A DNA stretch of 64,000 nucleotides from Ligustrum vulgare. Its lineage: Eukaryota; Streptophyta; Magnoliopsida; Lamiales; Oleaceae. Where the stretch lies: contig OY743180.1 of the NCBI GenBank assembly GCA_963555705.1, positions 37,356,129 to 37,420,128 of the forward strand. Reading direction: 5' to 3'. This document shows, one piece after another, positions 1 through 11,046 of this stretch (its first letter is position 1; every line of letters begins with the position of its first letter). The translations under genes and the position numbers were made by a program. The notes beneath the pieces are model-generated. The model was not told where the DNA came from. It searched no databases and saw only the letters and a list, made by a program, of their open reading frames with translations.

Positions 1-78
1 TGCAATCGAGTCATCGGTCCTCCTTTGATAGTCAACGGCTCTTTGTGCGAGCTTGTATTCGTGGTCTGGATCACATTA
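1..78 (-). repeat. 3' LTR, first 78 bp only
   Basis: Matches 6007-6084 with 6 differences in 78 bp. On the minus strand it follows directly after a polypurine tract. The terminal CA seen at 6083-6084 is TA here (77-78), a point mutation in the LTR terminus. The rest of this LTR lies left of the window. Confidence 0.85.
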
Positions 79-95
79 TCCCCTCCCTCTTCAAA
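79..95 (-). other. Polypurine tract of the CRM-like element
   Basis: The plus strand reads pyrimidine-rich (tcccctccctcttc), so the minus strand is a purine run ending exactly where homology to the 5' LTR begins. It also lies inside the pol reading frame, where it encodes an acidic and glycine stretch (E-E-G-G-D). Confidence 0.75.
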
Positions 96-1350
96 AGAAT
101 TCGACCTCGAATCTGTACCTGCATCAAACGGAGATGGATCAGAAACATTAAACGTAGCCGAAACATTTACTCACTAGGAATATCGAGTTTATAGGCATTG
201 TTGTTGATCATTTCAATCACTTGGAATGGACCATCTCCTCGCGGTTATAATTTTGATTTGCGTTGTTCTGGAAACCGCTCCTTCCTCAAGTGTACCCAAA
301 CCCAATCACCGGGTTCAAATATGACGCCTTTTCTTCCTTTGTTAGCCTGCGATGCATAATGTTCATTTTTCTTTTCAATCGCCAACCTCACCTTGTCGTG
401 GAGTGATTTAACCATCTTAGCATTTTTCTTTCCATCTAAACTACTACGTTCATTCACAGGTAAAGGAGTTAAATCTCCAATGGTGTTAGCGGATTAAAAC
501 CATAAACAATCTCAAATGGCGAACAAGAAGTAGTAGAATGTATAGCCCTATTATATACAAATTCAATAAATGGTAAACACTATTTCCAATTTTTCAGATT
601 TTTATTGATCATGGTGCGCAACAATTGAATCATTGTCCTATTAACTACCTCGGTCTGTCCATCGGTCTGTGGGTGACAAGTTGTAGAGAAAAGTAGTTTT
701 GTTCCCAGTTTGTTCCACAAGACTCTCCAAAAATGACTAAGGAATTTAACATCCCTCTCCGAGACGATACTTTTAGGAACCTCATGTAAGTGCACGACTT
801 CCCTAAAGAAAATATCAGCTATGTTTGTAGCATCATCAGTTTTGTGGCATGATATGAAATGTGCCATTTTGCTAAAGCGATCTACTACCACAAAAATTGA
901 ATCTCTTCCCTTCTTAGTCCTAGGTAATTCCAAAACAAAATCCATAGAGATATCGACCCAAGGTTCACTAGGGACGGGTAAAGGCATATATAATCCATGG
1001 GGTTTAATTATAGATTTTGCCTTCTTGCAAGTAATGCATCTACTACAAACCCGAACCACATTAATCTTCATTTTAGGCCAATAGAAATGTTCACTTAAGA
1101 TTTCGATGGTCTTCTTAACCCCAAAATGACCCATTAAACCTCCGCTATGGGTCTCTCTCACAAGTAACTCTCTCATTGAACACCTAGGGACACACAATTT
1201 ATTTTCTCGGAATAAATAATCATGTTTAAAGAACCTATCCACAGCCCCTTTACCACATGAATCATAAATACTAGAAAAGTCCGGATCATTAGCATACATG
1301 TCCTTAACGTATTCAAACCCAAGCAATTTAGAATTCAAAGAAGTTAAAAG
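79..1350 (-). pseudogene. Integrase domain of CRM-like pol, broken
   Basis: Integrase inserts the element cDNA into chromosomal DNA. Read right to left it shows the HHCC zinc-binding region (H-x3-H spacing near 1130, then C-x2-C near 1040), the catalytic core with an aspartate in SMDF (~945), a second in a SERD motif (~755), and the glutamate of DGQTE (~660). A stop follows near 580. A one-base frameshift near 470 moves the C-terminal part (GDWVWVHL motif, 245-457) to another frame, and stops occur near 245 and 180. No chromodomain is evident. The frame then continues through the polypurine tract into the LTR. Integration activity is lost in this copy. Confidence 0.85.
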
Positions 1351-2010
1351 AACATACCTTCGAGACAATGCATCTGCCACCACATTTTCCTTACCTTGTT
1401 TGTATCGGATGACATAGGAAAAGGTTTCGATGAACTCTACCCACCTTGCATGTCTCTTACTCAGCTTAGCTTGACCCCTCAAATGCTTCAAGGACTCATG
1501 ATCAGTGTGTATCACGAACTCCTGTGGCCACAAGTAATGTTGCCATGTCTCCAAAGCGCACACAAGTGAGTATAACTCCTTGTCATATGTGGGGTAATTA
1601 AGAGCAGTCCCTTCTAGTTTTTCACTAAAATAAGCTACTGGCCTTCGATCCTACATTAAAACAGCTCCAATACCTAGTCTTGAGGCATCACATTCAATCT
1701 CAAAAGCCTTGTCAAAGTTAGGGAGTGATAAAACCGGTGCTTTATATAACATATTTTTGATGGTCTCAATTGCATGCTCCTGTTCTATACCCCATTACCC
1801 TACACTCTTTTTGACAATTTCTGTGAGTGGTGCAGCAATTGTGCTAAAATCCTTAACAAAACGCCTATAAAAACTAGCTAAGCCATGAAAACTTCTAACC
1901 TCAGTTATGCTTTTGGGTATTGGCCATTCTTTAATTGCTTTAACCTTTTCCTCATCTACTTCTATCCCCTTAGCACTAACCACATAGTCAAGAAACACAA
2001 CTTTTTCCAT
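1351..2010 (-). pseudogene. RT connection and RNase H domains of CRM-like pol, broken
   Basis: RNase H degrades the RNA strand of the RNA-DNA hybrid during reverse transcription. Visible motifs are the first acidic residue in ECDAS (~1697), the [12 protein letters not shown] helix (~1590) and TDHESLKHL (~1500), with the ADALSR end motif at ~1370. Stops interrupt the frame near 1795 and 1651, so no single open frame spans the domain. It is continuous in frame with the RT upstream and integrase downstream, confirming one original polyprotein. Confidence 0.85.
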
Positions 2011-3159
2011 GCAAAAATTACACTTTTTAAAATTAGCAAAAAGTTGTTCTTACCTCAAAACCACAACCACACACCTAACGGGCTTCACATGCTCATTCAA
2101 AGTTTTGCTATATATCAAGATATCATTGAAGTAAATTACAACGAATTTACCTATAAATACACGTAAAACATGATTCATTAATCGCATAAATGTGCTAGGT
2201 GCATTAGTAAGTCCAAAAGGCATTACTAACCATTCATACATGTCATATTTAGTTTTAAAAGCAGTTTTCCACTCATCTCCTTCCTTCATTCGAATTTGAT
2301 GATAACCACTTTTAAGGTCAATTTTACTAAATATGCTAGAGTCATGTAATTCATCCAACATATCATCTAACCTAGGAATAGGATGACGATACTTTACCGT
2401 TATGTTGTTGATGGCCCTACAATCAACACACATTCTCTAAGTCCCGTCATTTTTGGGTACAAGTAATACGGGGACGGCACATGGGCTCATACTTTCCCTT
2501 ATATACCCTTTGCTCATCAAGTCCTCCACTTGCATTTGAAGCTCATTTGTCTCTTCGGGGTTACTTCGATAAGCGGGACGGTTTATAATGACTGCTCCAG
2601 GTACAAAATCAATTTGATGTTCAATACCTCGAATGAGTGGTAACCCACTAGGTATGTCATCTGGAAACACATCCTCGAATTCCTGCAATAAAGAAATAGC
2701 CAAACTAGGGAGGGATTTGTTAGCTTCATCAAATGCAAGGAATGAATCCTTGTACAACAAAAGGACCATTGGTCGTTCTTCCATGAATGCTTTCTTGATT
2801 TCACCCCTTTTTGCGTAGAAACTCATTTTTTTTCTTTTCTGGCACTCTTCACTCCCTATCTTTTTTTCTGAGGTATGTACCCCAACACTCCTTTTTTCTC
2901 TCGCCTCTCCTTTTTCTGGAGTCGTGGCTCCAACCCTCTTTTCCTCTCCTTTTTCTGAGGTCGTGGCCTCAACTCTCTTTCTCTCATTTTCCCTCACTCT
3001 TTTTTCTTCATCATTTTTCAACTTTATTTGATTTTCATACACTTGTGACGGCGTCAATGGTGCAAGTGTAATGGTTTTTCCCCCTTTGATAAAGCTATAC
3101 CTATTTTTATACCCATCATGCATCACCTTCCTATCATATTGCCAAGGTCTACCCAACAA
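2011..3159 (-). pseudogene. Reverse transcriptase of CRM-like pol, broken and catalytically mutated
   Basis: The region opens with a charged linker (~3159-2700), then RT palm and fingers. [12 protein letters not shown] (~2320) carries the first catalytic aspartate, followed by the [12 protein letters not shown] motif (~2215). The metal-binding box reads YFNDILIYS (~2125), so the first aspartate of the usual pair is asparagine. In-frame stops lie at 2434-2436 and near 2050, and another separates this frame from protease near 3163. The asparagine change alone should abolish polymerase activity, independent of the stops. Confidence 0.88.
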
Positions 3160-3165
3160 AATGTG

Positions 3166-3673
3166 TCAGGCATGCATAGGAACCACATCACACATAACAT
3201 CATCCACATAGCTACCAATAGAAAAACTCACCAACACCCTCCTATTCACCTTAATTTCTCCACTATCATTTAACCATTGAAGCCTATAAGGTTTAAGATG
3301 TTTTAACAAAGGTAATCCTAATTTTTCAACAAGCGTAGTACTAGCAACATTAGTGCAACTACCACCATCAATAATCATACTACATACCTTGTTATTAATG
3401 CGACATCGTGTATGGAATATGTTTTCCCGTTGTTGTTCCAAATCATCCGTGTTGATTTGAGCACTAAGAGCTCGCCTTGCCACTAATAATTCGCCATGCT
3501 CCCCGGATAACACATTCTCATCATCACATACTTCCTCCAACGCCGACATATCGCTATAATCCTCTTCCTCACTATCACTCTCCATGGTTCCATCCTTTCG
3601 CACAAGTATCACTCGCCTATTAGGACATTGAGATGCCACATGTCCTCTCCCCAAACATTTGAAGCATTGAATG
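3166..3673 (-). pseudogene. Zinc knuckle and aspartic protease of CRM-like element
   Basis: A CX2CX4HX4C nucleocapsid zinc knuckle (~3672-3630) is followed by an acidic spacer and a retropepsin-like domain whose active site reads IIDGGSCTN (~3375), the DGGS variant common in plant gypsy elements. The frame ends at a TGA just before the HILLGRPW motif that starts the next open stretch. Both flanking parts share the frame, so this is a nonsense change, not a frameshift. Confidence 0.82.
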
Positions 3674-4645
3674 TCTCTACTCCTACATGGTTGAGGTTCC
3701 CCTTTAGGTGCGAGTTTGCTAGCATGTTCCTCCTTCCCTTTTGGTGCCTCAAACTTCCCTTTTGGAAACAGCCCTATCTCTTTTATTTTCCCACTTCGGC
3801 TTCCAAGAAGAATTAGAACCCGATTGATACCTTGCTGTTCCCTTTTTCTTCAATTGCTTTTCCACCTTTATAGCCATGTGCAACATATCTTTCATCTCCA
3901 AATAATGTTGTAGTTCAACCACATTAGCTATATCCCTATTCAACCCATTCAAAAACCGAGCCATTGTAGCCTCTCTATCCTCATCTACATTAGCTCTAAT
4001 CATCAACATCTCCATCTCCTTATGATAATCCTCCACACTCTTTGATCCTTGGTATAGACTTTGTAATTTTTTATGAAGCTCTCGATGGTAATGACTAGGA
4101 ACGAACCTCTTTCTCATGGTAGTTTTTAATTCATCCCAAGTATTAATGGGCCTCTCGCGATTTCTCCTCCTAGAAGTCACCAATTGATCCCACCAAGTAA
4201 TAGCGTAATCGGAGAATTCAAGTACAGCTACCTCAACCTTTTTCTCTTCCGAATAAGTGTAGCAATTGAAAATCAATTTCATCTTCTTTTCCCACTCCAG
4301 GTATGCTTCCGGATCACTCCTACCCTTGAATGACGGGATTGTCATTTTGATGTTGCTCATACTACCATCCATTTTATTGCCAACAAGATCTCTATCTTTC
4401 CTTCCATGTCTAACTCCTCTATCCACAATTGTCCCATCATCAAAATCATTATCTTCAATCTCATCGACCCCCTATACTCTACGACCTCGCCCACTTTGCC
4501 TACGGGCATTAGGCACTTCCCGAGGTTGTTCAAGCCTTTCTAACCTACCTAACACATCCCCAAACAACCGCTCAAACCGTTGTACCATCTCATCCGTCAT
4601 GTTGGCTCGATCGTTATTTTTTGTAGTAGAAGATTGTTCAGACAT
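3674..4645 (-). pseudogene. gag of CRM-like element, broken
   Basis: Gag forms the virus-like particle that packages element RNA. The likely start is the ATG at 4645, since the sequence upstream of it is leader-like. The capsid region includes DPEAYLEWEKK (~4320), WWDQL (~4200) and SVEDYHKEMEML (~4040). An in-frame TAG lies at 4474-4472 and a frameshift near 3700 separates the main part from the zinc knuckle. The retrotrans_gag character is plain from the tryptophan- and acid-rich pattern. Confidence 0.85.
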
Positions 4646-5197
4646 CCTGAAACTAAATATTATATGCCTCACGTGTATTTCGCTCGTGTATCACTCAATT
4701 TTGGCTTTTTCCTTCTATTGATCTCACCTCTCTGTCCTTTTTCCACTCAATGGCTTTCACCCCAATTGCTTTAAAGAACGAATCCGAACTCAAACAAGTT
4801 TAAACCCGAATGACTTAAACCGAATGCGAGTGAGAAGTTATCAACTTGTTGGAAAACTCGAAGAAGACCTTGAGAGAATGTAATCTGACTCTATAATAGA
4901 CTTGACACTTTTATGGGAAATAAGATTGATTCAAGAAGGTAATTCTTGAAATCAAATAACAACTTTTTCCTTTGCTGTTGAAATTTTCGTTTTTTTTTAA
5001 ATTTCTCGAAAATTCAACTTCGAGAATAACGAAACAAACGAAATTTAATCTGGTTACCAAACGAAGGAAATAACGACTTTTTAATTTTTTGTAACACTTT
5101 TTTGGATTAAAGACTCAAGAACTTGAAGAACACGAAGAACAAGATTAAGAAACTCAAGAAACAAAATAAAGATATAACCTTGATTTTTGGAGCCTAA

Positions 5198-5209
5198 GCT
5201 CTGATACCA
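5198..5209 (-). other. Primer binding site (initiator tRNA-Met)
   Basis: On the minus strand this reads TGGTATCAGAGC, the 12-base complement of the 3' end of plant initiator tRNA-Met. Two bases separate it from the 5' LTR end at 5212. Confidence 0.92.
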
Positions 5210-5211
5210 GA

Positions 5212-6084
5212 TGATGCAAGCCACGTAGCAATTGTAGCTACGTAACCCACAAAATACTGGAATCGACCCAAGAACGTCAAAGAACCACGATTTGGAGATT
5301 GATTCAAATTAATTGAACCAAGCAACCAACAAAATCGATTGATATGTTGACCTCTTGATCACAATAAAAATAAATCTCACCCACGTTTGAACAAACAAGA
5401 ATAACTCGCAAGTTCAAATTTTATTCAATGAAGAATAAGGTTGTTGAAAGCAATATAGCCTCACAATAATAATATCAAAGTTGTCTGCATAATAATGAAA
5501 ATTACATCCCTATAAATAAGGTCAAAACCTGGCTTAAGAGTTTTAATTATACTAGGAAAGAAATTGCTAAAAATAAGGAAAGAAATAAAAATCTTAAAAT
5601 TACGCGTATTGACATTTACGGCCGTGACTACTTCCTTTACGGCCGTAACTTGATTACTGATTCACACTTACGGCCGTGACATCACGGCCGTAAGTCCAAA
5701 ATTTCCAAAACTCAGTTTTTGAGCAGTGACTCCTTTACGGCCATGACCCTCAGCACTTACGGCCGTAATCCCTTATTTCTCGCAATATCAATTTCCGCAG
5801 TGAACTCGTTACGGCCGTAAGAAATATATGTTACGGCCGTAACTTGGAAATTTCCAAATTTTCTTTTGACGGCTTGAATGAGATTGATCCACTTGTCGTT
5901 TTGGCTTGGTCCCAACATGTAACTTGTTTCTTTTGATGACACGAACATTGTTTTGGCCATTGTTTCTTGTACTAGCTTGTCCATTGCTTCATTGACCCTC
6001 TTCGTTTGCAATCGAGTCATCGGTCCTCCTTTGATCGTCAATGGCTTTTTGTGCGGGCTTGTATTCGTGTTCTGGATCACATCA
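5212..6084 (-). repeat. 5' LTR of CRM-like element (873 bp)
   Basis: Bounded by TGATG and CATCA inverted termini, with the primer site just inside. The 5' half on the minus strand (6080-5757) is open for 107 codons. It begins with the pol C-terminal tail that contains a GPMTR motif, matching what the 3' LTR start encodes at 78-1. The interval 5612-5842 holds eight copies of a TTACGGCCGTAA-type palindrome. Confidence 0.9.
5612..5842. repeat. Cluster of TTACGGCCGTAA-type palindromes
   Basis: Eight copies of ACGGCC(G/A)T in a T(T/C)ACGGCCGT(A/G)A frame occur in about 230 bp of the LTR. Most are perfect 10- to 12-bp palindromes. Intervening sequence is AT-rich and unrelated between copies, so they look like repeated sites rather than a tandem array. 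Confidence 0.8.
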
Positions 6085-6093
6085 ACACGTGTG

Positions 6094-6163
<70 letters not shown>
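6094..6163. repeat. (TA)n microsatellite
   Basis: About 35 uninterrupted TA units directly abut the right flank of the CRM-like element. Confidence 0.98.
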
Positions 6164-6166
<3 letters not shown>

Positions 6167-7421
6167 CATAATTTTATATAACTCCATTGATTAGACAAAT
6201 AAATGCATAATTTAATCGCTTTATAACTTAAATTCTGCATATTAATATGGATGAATTGTGTTAGGGTCCTCAACAATTTTTCAACATCCAATTTACTCCC
6301 TAAACTTTCAATTAAGTCCAATAATTGGGTGCGGGCATTATAAGTTAAAAAGTGCCTTCGGATTCATAGGCGATATTCAATTAATTTCGTTCCACAAATT
6401 TGAGAATAATCACAATAAAACGAACAACAAAAGTTGTGATTGTACATCGGAGTCTTTGGCTTGTTTTAAGGGCATATGTGGGTGATGGGGGAGAGCATAA
6501 CGGGGATAACTGAAAAAGTGGTTTTTCTTTTTGGGTATAGAGGGTATCTGTACATATTTATATCATATGTGTAATGAACATTACATTAAGTGTAATATTC
6601 ATATCATATGTGTAATAAAGATTACGATACTTATAATAAGAGTACGATACTTGTAACGAATATTACATTAAACCACAATTTGGTACTAATTAAATTTTAG
6701 ATTATAATTTAAATTAAAGTCAACAATTAATTTCAACCATAGATTTCTTGGGACCTACAATTTCTCAACAACACATATCATTAACTTTTATCAAAATTTA
6801 CTAAATATTTGATTTTAATCTCCACCAATCCGGGGCTAAATGTAATATTCATATCACGTGTAATAAAAATAAAATACGTATAGTGAAGATTATGATACTT
6901 GTAACGAAGATTACACTTCCTTTAGTCAAATGAATTCCTTTCATAATAGTGCCACGAAGTGTAATGTGCCCGGTGTTAATTAGATACATGTTATTACCAC
7001 ATTCGTAATGCTCAGTAATCATTTCAAATTTATGAATTAAGTTATTACGGACACTGCAATATTACGACATTATTATACATGTAGGCAATAAAATACAACG
7101 ATATTACGGGTAGTGAAGTATTACGACATTACTGATATCACGTCCGATGTAGAAGATTATTTCCCAAATTATTAAACTAATTAAATAATTGTAAATGCCA
7201 TAATTATTAAACTAATTTAAGGACTTCCCCTTTTTAAGAGGGTTTTTGGAAATAATTGTAACTGTCATAATTATTATTAAACTAATTTAAAGGTAACAAC
7301 ATCCCTAAATTTAAGGTTACCATAACTAATGAAATTAATTAATAATCCCCTTCTTTCTATCCAATAACTGTGTTTTTCTACAGTAGGTAATTAAAATTGT
7401 GTAATTTTACACAATTAAAAT

Positions 7422-7429
<8 letters not shown>
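6164..7429. other. AT-rich intergenic DNA, no gene seen
   Basis: No credible coding sequence. From 6560 to 7140 the sequence repeatedly returns to variants of gtaatattca / gtaatgaacattac and tattacgacatt, which are short inverted motifs suggesting decayed MITE DNA. A duplicated 'ataattattaaactaattta' type segment occurs at about 7200 and 7270. Confidence 0.6.

Positions 7430-7474
<45 letters not shown>
7430..7474. repeat. (TA)n microsatellite
   Basis: A pure TA run follows a short TG run. Confidence 0.97.
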
Positions 7475-7477
<3 letters not shown>

Positions 7478-8759
7478 ACAATGGTGTACTTGTTTAAATT
7501 TCACTTCTGGGTGGCACCTCAACTCACCAAATCGGTGGGTTTTGGCCATTTTGTAATTTTTCTTTCAATCTTACGCCTTATAAAATAATTATTTCCAACT
7601 CACATTTTTTATTTCAAAACTAACTTGCAATAAAAAAAATATATCAAGAACTTGTTTGACGTAGGAGCTTTTGGATGAATTTTGAGTTTTTAGAAGAATG
7701 TGTGGTTGAACAGTGATTGAAAAATTTGAAAAGTGGTAGGTCCCATAGAAATGTGTGGTTGAAAATGAATTTGAGGAAAAATTGAAAAATTTTAATATTA
7801 CCAAACGGGTTCTAAATTTTTTCTGTAAGCAAAAAAAGTACCTTATAACTAAATTTTTTACTAATAAGTAAAAATTACTTGTAAGTTAAAAATATACTTT
7901 ATTCACACATTTTCTTAATAAAGTAAAATTAGACTAATAATATAGAAATTCACTTATAAAACATAAAAGTTATTTATAAACCTCCGTTTCGTAAACGATT
8001 ATAAATCACACAACTTCCTAAACCATTTTTTAACCGCACATTTTCTCTCTCCACTTTTCAACCACATATTTACCTCAAAATCATAAATAAATCAGTTTAT
8101 AAATCACTATGATGTTACCAAACAGAGGCTAAGTAAAAAATCCACTTGTGTAAAAAGGTATTTAAAAGTACAAAATTAACTTATAGCTGTAAAATTTATT
8201 TATTACTTAAAGTTTTAGGATCTGTTTTGCGGCTAAAACTTCTTTATAAACAAAGTTTTTGTGGTTTTTATAGTAAAATGTGATTGAAAAGTGGTTTGAA
8301 AATATGTGCGTGGTTGAATTGTTTTAAAAACTACTACTTAAAATTACCCAATCTGGATCCTCATATGTCCAAAACCGTTACCAACGTTTAACAAAATTGA
8401 AATGCGTTTTTGGCAGCAAACTACAAACCTCAAATTTAAAGGTATCTTAATTTCCATCAAATAGAAATAACTGAATAAGCAAGAATGCAAGATCCTAAAT
8501 TCCTAATATTGTAAAAGAAGCAATGAACAAGAATGTGAACCTTGGAGCTTTGAATATTTGAATTGCATAGAAAAGATGATGGTCTCTTTTGGAATTTTGT
8601 GTACGACTGGAATATATATTTTTAGTTACTTTTTCAATCTTTACTGTAGAAGGAATATTTCTGAAGTCCCTGCTTCTTGTTCTTTTAGCTCCATATTGAG
8701 AATTGTGACAATTTTGTAAAAATATGGATACAGAAAATAGACAACGGTGAGATGTGGTG
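7475..8759. repeat. MITE-like sequence, no gene
   Basis: At 7981-8131 a palindrome-ended unit runs from cctccgtttcgtaaac to gttaccaaacagagg, and inner bases also pair (tataaatcac / gtgatttata). This is the structure of a short inverted-repeat transposon. Similar accaaac phrases near 7800 suggest a second decayed copy. The rest is AT-rich with no coding signal. Confidence 0.55.
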
Positions 8760-9100
8760 TGATAGGATACTAAAATAAGGGGGGTTATTATGGGGAATTC
8801 ATATAATAAATAGTATAGGCATTTGTCTATAAATAGGGGGTTGGGAGCTTATTTGTTGTATCGAGAAAATAGTGGAAGAAATAGAAAACCATTTGGAAGA
8901 GAGTTATGCCTTTCGAAAGCTTAACAATTATCTTGTAAATTCATTTTGCTCATTCACTTGTAATAGCATTTTACATATACACATCAATATACAAATATTT
9001 TTGTTCTACTATTTGCATTAATCAGCAACTATATCCATTAAGTCATCATCAATAGTTACCTTTCATTAACATCACCAGCACCAGTTTCTGGGTCTCATCA
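8760..9100 (+). repeat. 5' LTR (341 bp)
   Basis: TGATAGG...CTCATCA; includes a TATA-like ctataaatagg at about 8829, plausibly the LTR promoter. Confidence 0.92.
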
Positions 9101-9102
9101 AT

Positions 9103-9114
9103 TGGTATCAGAGC
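9103..9114 (+). other. Primer binding site (initiator tRNA-Met)
   Basis: TGGTATCAGAGC two bases after the 5' LTR end. Confidence 0.92.
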
Positions 9115-9126
9115 ACTTACCTGGGA

Positions 9127-9530
9127 CTGATGGAAGCGAAATTTAGCAATTCTAGAAAGGAAATTGAGGTGTCGATGAGATCGGTGATGAAACATATTGA
9201 ACAATTACTGCGAAAATTCAGCACGCCTGGAGATCTTTGATTAGAATCAATATTTTATGGTGAAGATGGAGAAGATCTAGATTTATGGATACAGAAGGCA
9301 GATCGATGGTTCACTTCGCATTTTTGGATGTCGGAATTGGAACGAGTAGAAGCTGCCACTGCTTGTTTGGATGGAGAAGCATGGGCTTCGTTTCAACGGA
9401 TTGATCATCGTCAACCTATAAAAACATGGGAAGAACTGAAGGATATGATGCTGGCTCGATTCGGCTTGAATCAGGTCTCGGCTGGAGAAGAATTTTCAAC
9501 ATGGAACCAAGTGAGTCTTGTGGTGAGCGT
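9127..9530 (+). pseudogene. gag-like fragment of the small LTR element
   Basis: Encodes the capsid-like pattern DLWIQKADRWF (~9280), GEAWASFQRI (~9435-9400) and TWEELKDMMLARFG (~9425-9470), as in plant gypsy gag. A TGA at about 9239 interrupts the frame before the conserved part, and the sequence after ~9530 no longer resembles gag. No zinc knuckle, protease or RT follows. Confidence 0.7.
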
Positions 9531-10704
9531 AGTGGCAACAAGGAAGGAAATTTGGTGGGAATTGATTACCTCTCCATTTCCGGACGAGAAGAATCCATGG
9601 AGTAATTCGCCTCCAATGCCGGAAGAGGAGCTGCTGCGAAACGAGGAGGAAGAGCATATTGGGGGGAGAATAGAAGGGCTCATGATTTTTTGAAATTTCC
9701 GCAATGTCGAAGAAAGTGGAGACGAAAGTAGGCTCTACAACTAATTTGTTCTACAATTCATTGGATCAAAACAGCAGCCACGACGAGAGGAACACGCCGT
9801 CGGAGAGCAATCGTGTGTGGCTAGAGAATGAGCGCAGCAAAACAATTGGCTTACTCGTGAAATTTTCCGGTATTGGGGACATTTCAACCAAATGGATATC
9901 TCGTGTGGAGAGGAACTCCCATGTGAATCTCTTGATAGGGGAGGTGAAGCAAGGTGGATGGCTGCGGATGAGAAGAAGTTCCTAAAGAGTAACTCTCCTC
10001 CATCGCCGGTTGAGCAGGAGTTGTCGCGAAACATGGAGGACGAGCAATTACAGACTACAGGGAAGGAGATCCCAAATAAAACTCTAAAAATTGCACCCAG
10101 GGTCCCCAGTGTTTCTGATGTTCAAATTTCAGACCCAAAATTCGCACCAGTGGTCCTTGAAGTTCCAGATATGCTTGGGTTAGTCCTTATAATTTTCGAA
10201 ATGGTCCCCAAACATTTAGACATGCAAAATTCAGCCCTAAAATTTGCACCAGTGGTCCCCAAAGTCGCAACTCTGCAAAATCAGTCCACTTCCAACAAAT
10301 TTCGTGATTTAGAAATCCAATTGAAGATGGAGATTATGACTTGCAACGTGAAGCGATGTGGGATCGGTGAGTTGGCCATCGATTTCGTGACTGGGAACAA
10401 CGAAATGGGGTTGACAGGAGGTCACAATACAATGAAATTATATGAAAACGCTAATACGAGTTCCACATTTCGGAATTTTGAATTGTTGAAGATCTGCGCT
10501 ACCGATTATGGGGTTTTCTTGCATCATGTATTAGTTGTTCATCTAAATAAGCTCAACCATTTCACCGGGTGGAAGCTCACTTTTCGGGGTTTGACCATAA
10601 TCGTGATTTTTGCAAAAGAGATTGTTAGACTTTATTATATTTTATACTTTGTAATTAGATCCAACCTTCACCCTGAGGACAAGGTGAGTTTTGGGGTGGA
10701 GTAA
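9531..10704 (+). other. Internal region of the small LTR element, unidentified open frames
   Basis: A 270-codon open frame (9892-10704) ends right at the 3' LTR. Its last residues (HPEDKVSFGVE) resemble the tail of pol proteins just before a polypurine tract. A degenerate repeat (DPKFAPVV / ALKFAPVV) occurs at about 10135 and 10235. No conserved domain was recognised, and I do not claim a protein here. Confidence 0.45.
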
Positions 10705-11041
10705 TGATAGGATACTAAAATAAAGGGGGTTATTATGGGGAATTCATATAATAAATAGTATAGGCATTTTTCTATAAATAGGGGGTTGGGAGCTTATTTG
10801 TGGTATCGAGAAAATAGTGGAAGAAATGGGAAACCATTTGGGAGAGAGTTAGGCCAATCGAATGCTTAACAATTATCTTGTAAATTCATATTGCTCATTC
10901 ACCTTGTAATAGCATTTTACATATACACATCAATATACAAATACTTTTGTTCTACCATTTGCATTAATCAGCAATTATATCCATTAAGTCATCATCAATA
11001 GTAACCTTTCATTAACATCACCAGCTTCTAGGATCTCATCA
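10705..11041 (+). repeat. 3' LTR (337 bp)
   Basis: Copy of 8760-9100 with scattered substitutions and a short deletion near the end; followed by the TGGTG duplication. Confidence 0.92.
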
Positions 11042-11046
11042 TGGTG

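Larger units (their letters stand above)
1..6084 (-). mobile_element. Ty3/gypsy LTR retrotransposon, CRM-like, decayed, 3' LTR cut by window edge
   Basis: Seen: read on the minus strand the order is 5' LTR (6084-5212), tRNA-iMet primer site, gag, protease, reverse transcriptase, RNase H, integrase, polypurine tract, and the first 78 bp of the 3' LTR. Over those 78 bp the two LTRs differ at 6 positions, so the insertion is old. Pol stays in one frame for most of its length but has several in-frame stops, plus frameshifts near 3700 and 470. Family knowledge: the gag type, and a pol frame that crosses the polypurine tract into the 3' LTR, fit the CRM (centromeric) chromovirus clade. The clade call is inference; a close Ty3/gypsy relative is the alternative. 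The left target duplication lies outside the window. Confidence 0.88.
8760..11041 (+). mobile_element. Small non-autonomous LTR retrotransposon with TSD TGGTG
   Basis: LTRs at 8760-9100 and 10705-11041 begin TGATAGG and end CTCATCA, and the pair is flanked by TGGTG at 8755-8759 and 11042-11046. A tRNA-iMet primer site lies at 9103-9114. A purine-rich tract (ttttggggtggagtaa) precedes the 3' LTR. The LTRs differ at roughly fifteen sites. Only a gag-like fragment is recognisable inside, so movement would need proteins from another element. It sits about 0.8 kb before the first visible SHMT exon. Confidence 0.93.

Noticed and set aside
5757..6080. 107-codon frame thought at first to be a host gene or a second tandem gypsy copy
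   Set aside because: The 5' LTR termini (TGATG/CATCA), the primer site and the match to the 3' LTR start show that it is LTR sequence encoding the pol tail.
6094..6171. Tyr-Ile repeat peptide frame
   Set aside because: Translation of a TA microsatellite; likewise the Ile run from the ATT repeat at 27119-27194.
9892..10704. 270-codon frame in the small LTR element as a functional gene
   Set aside because: No domain recognised and internal degenerate repeats; only its final residues look pol-like. Kept as element interior.
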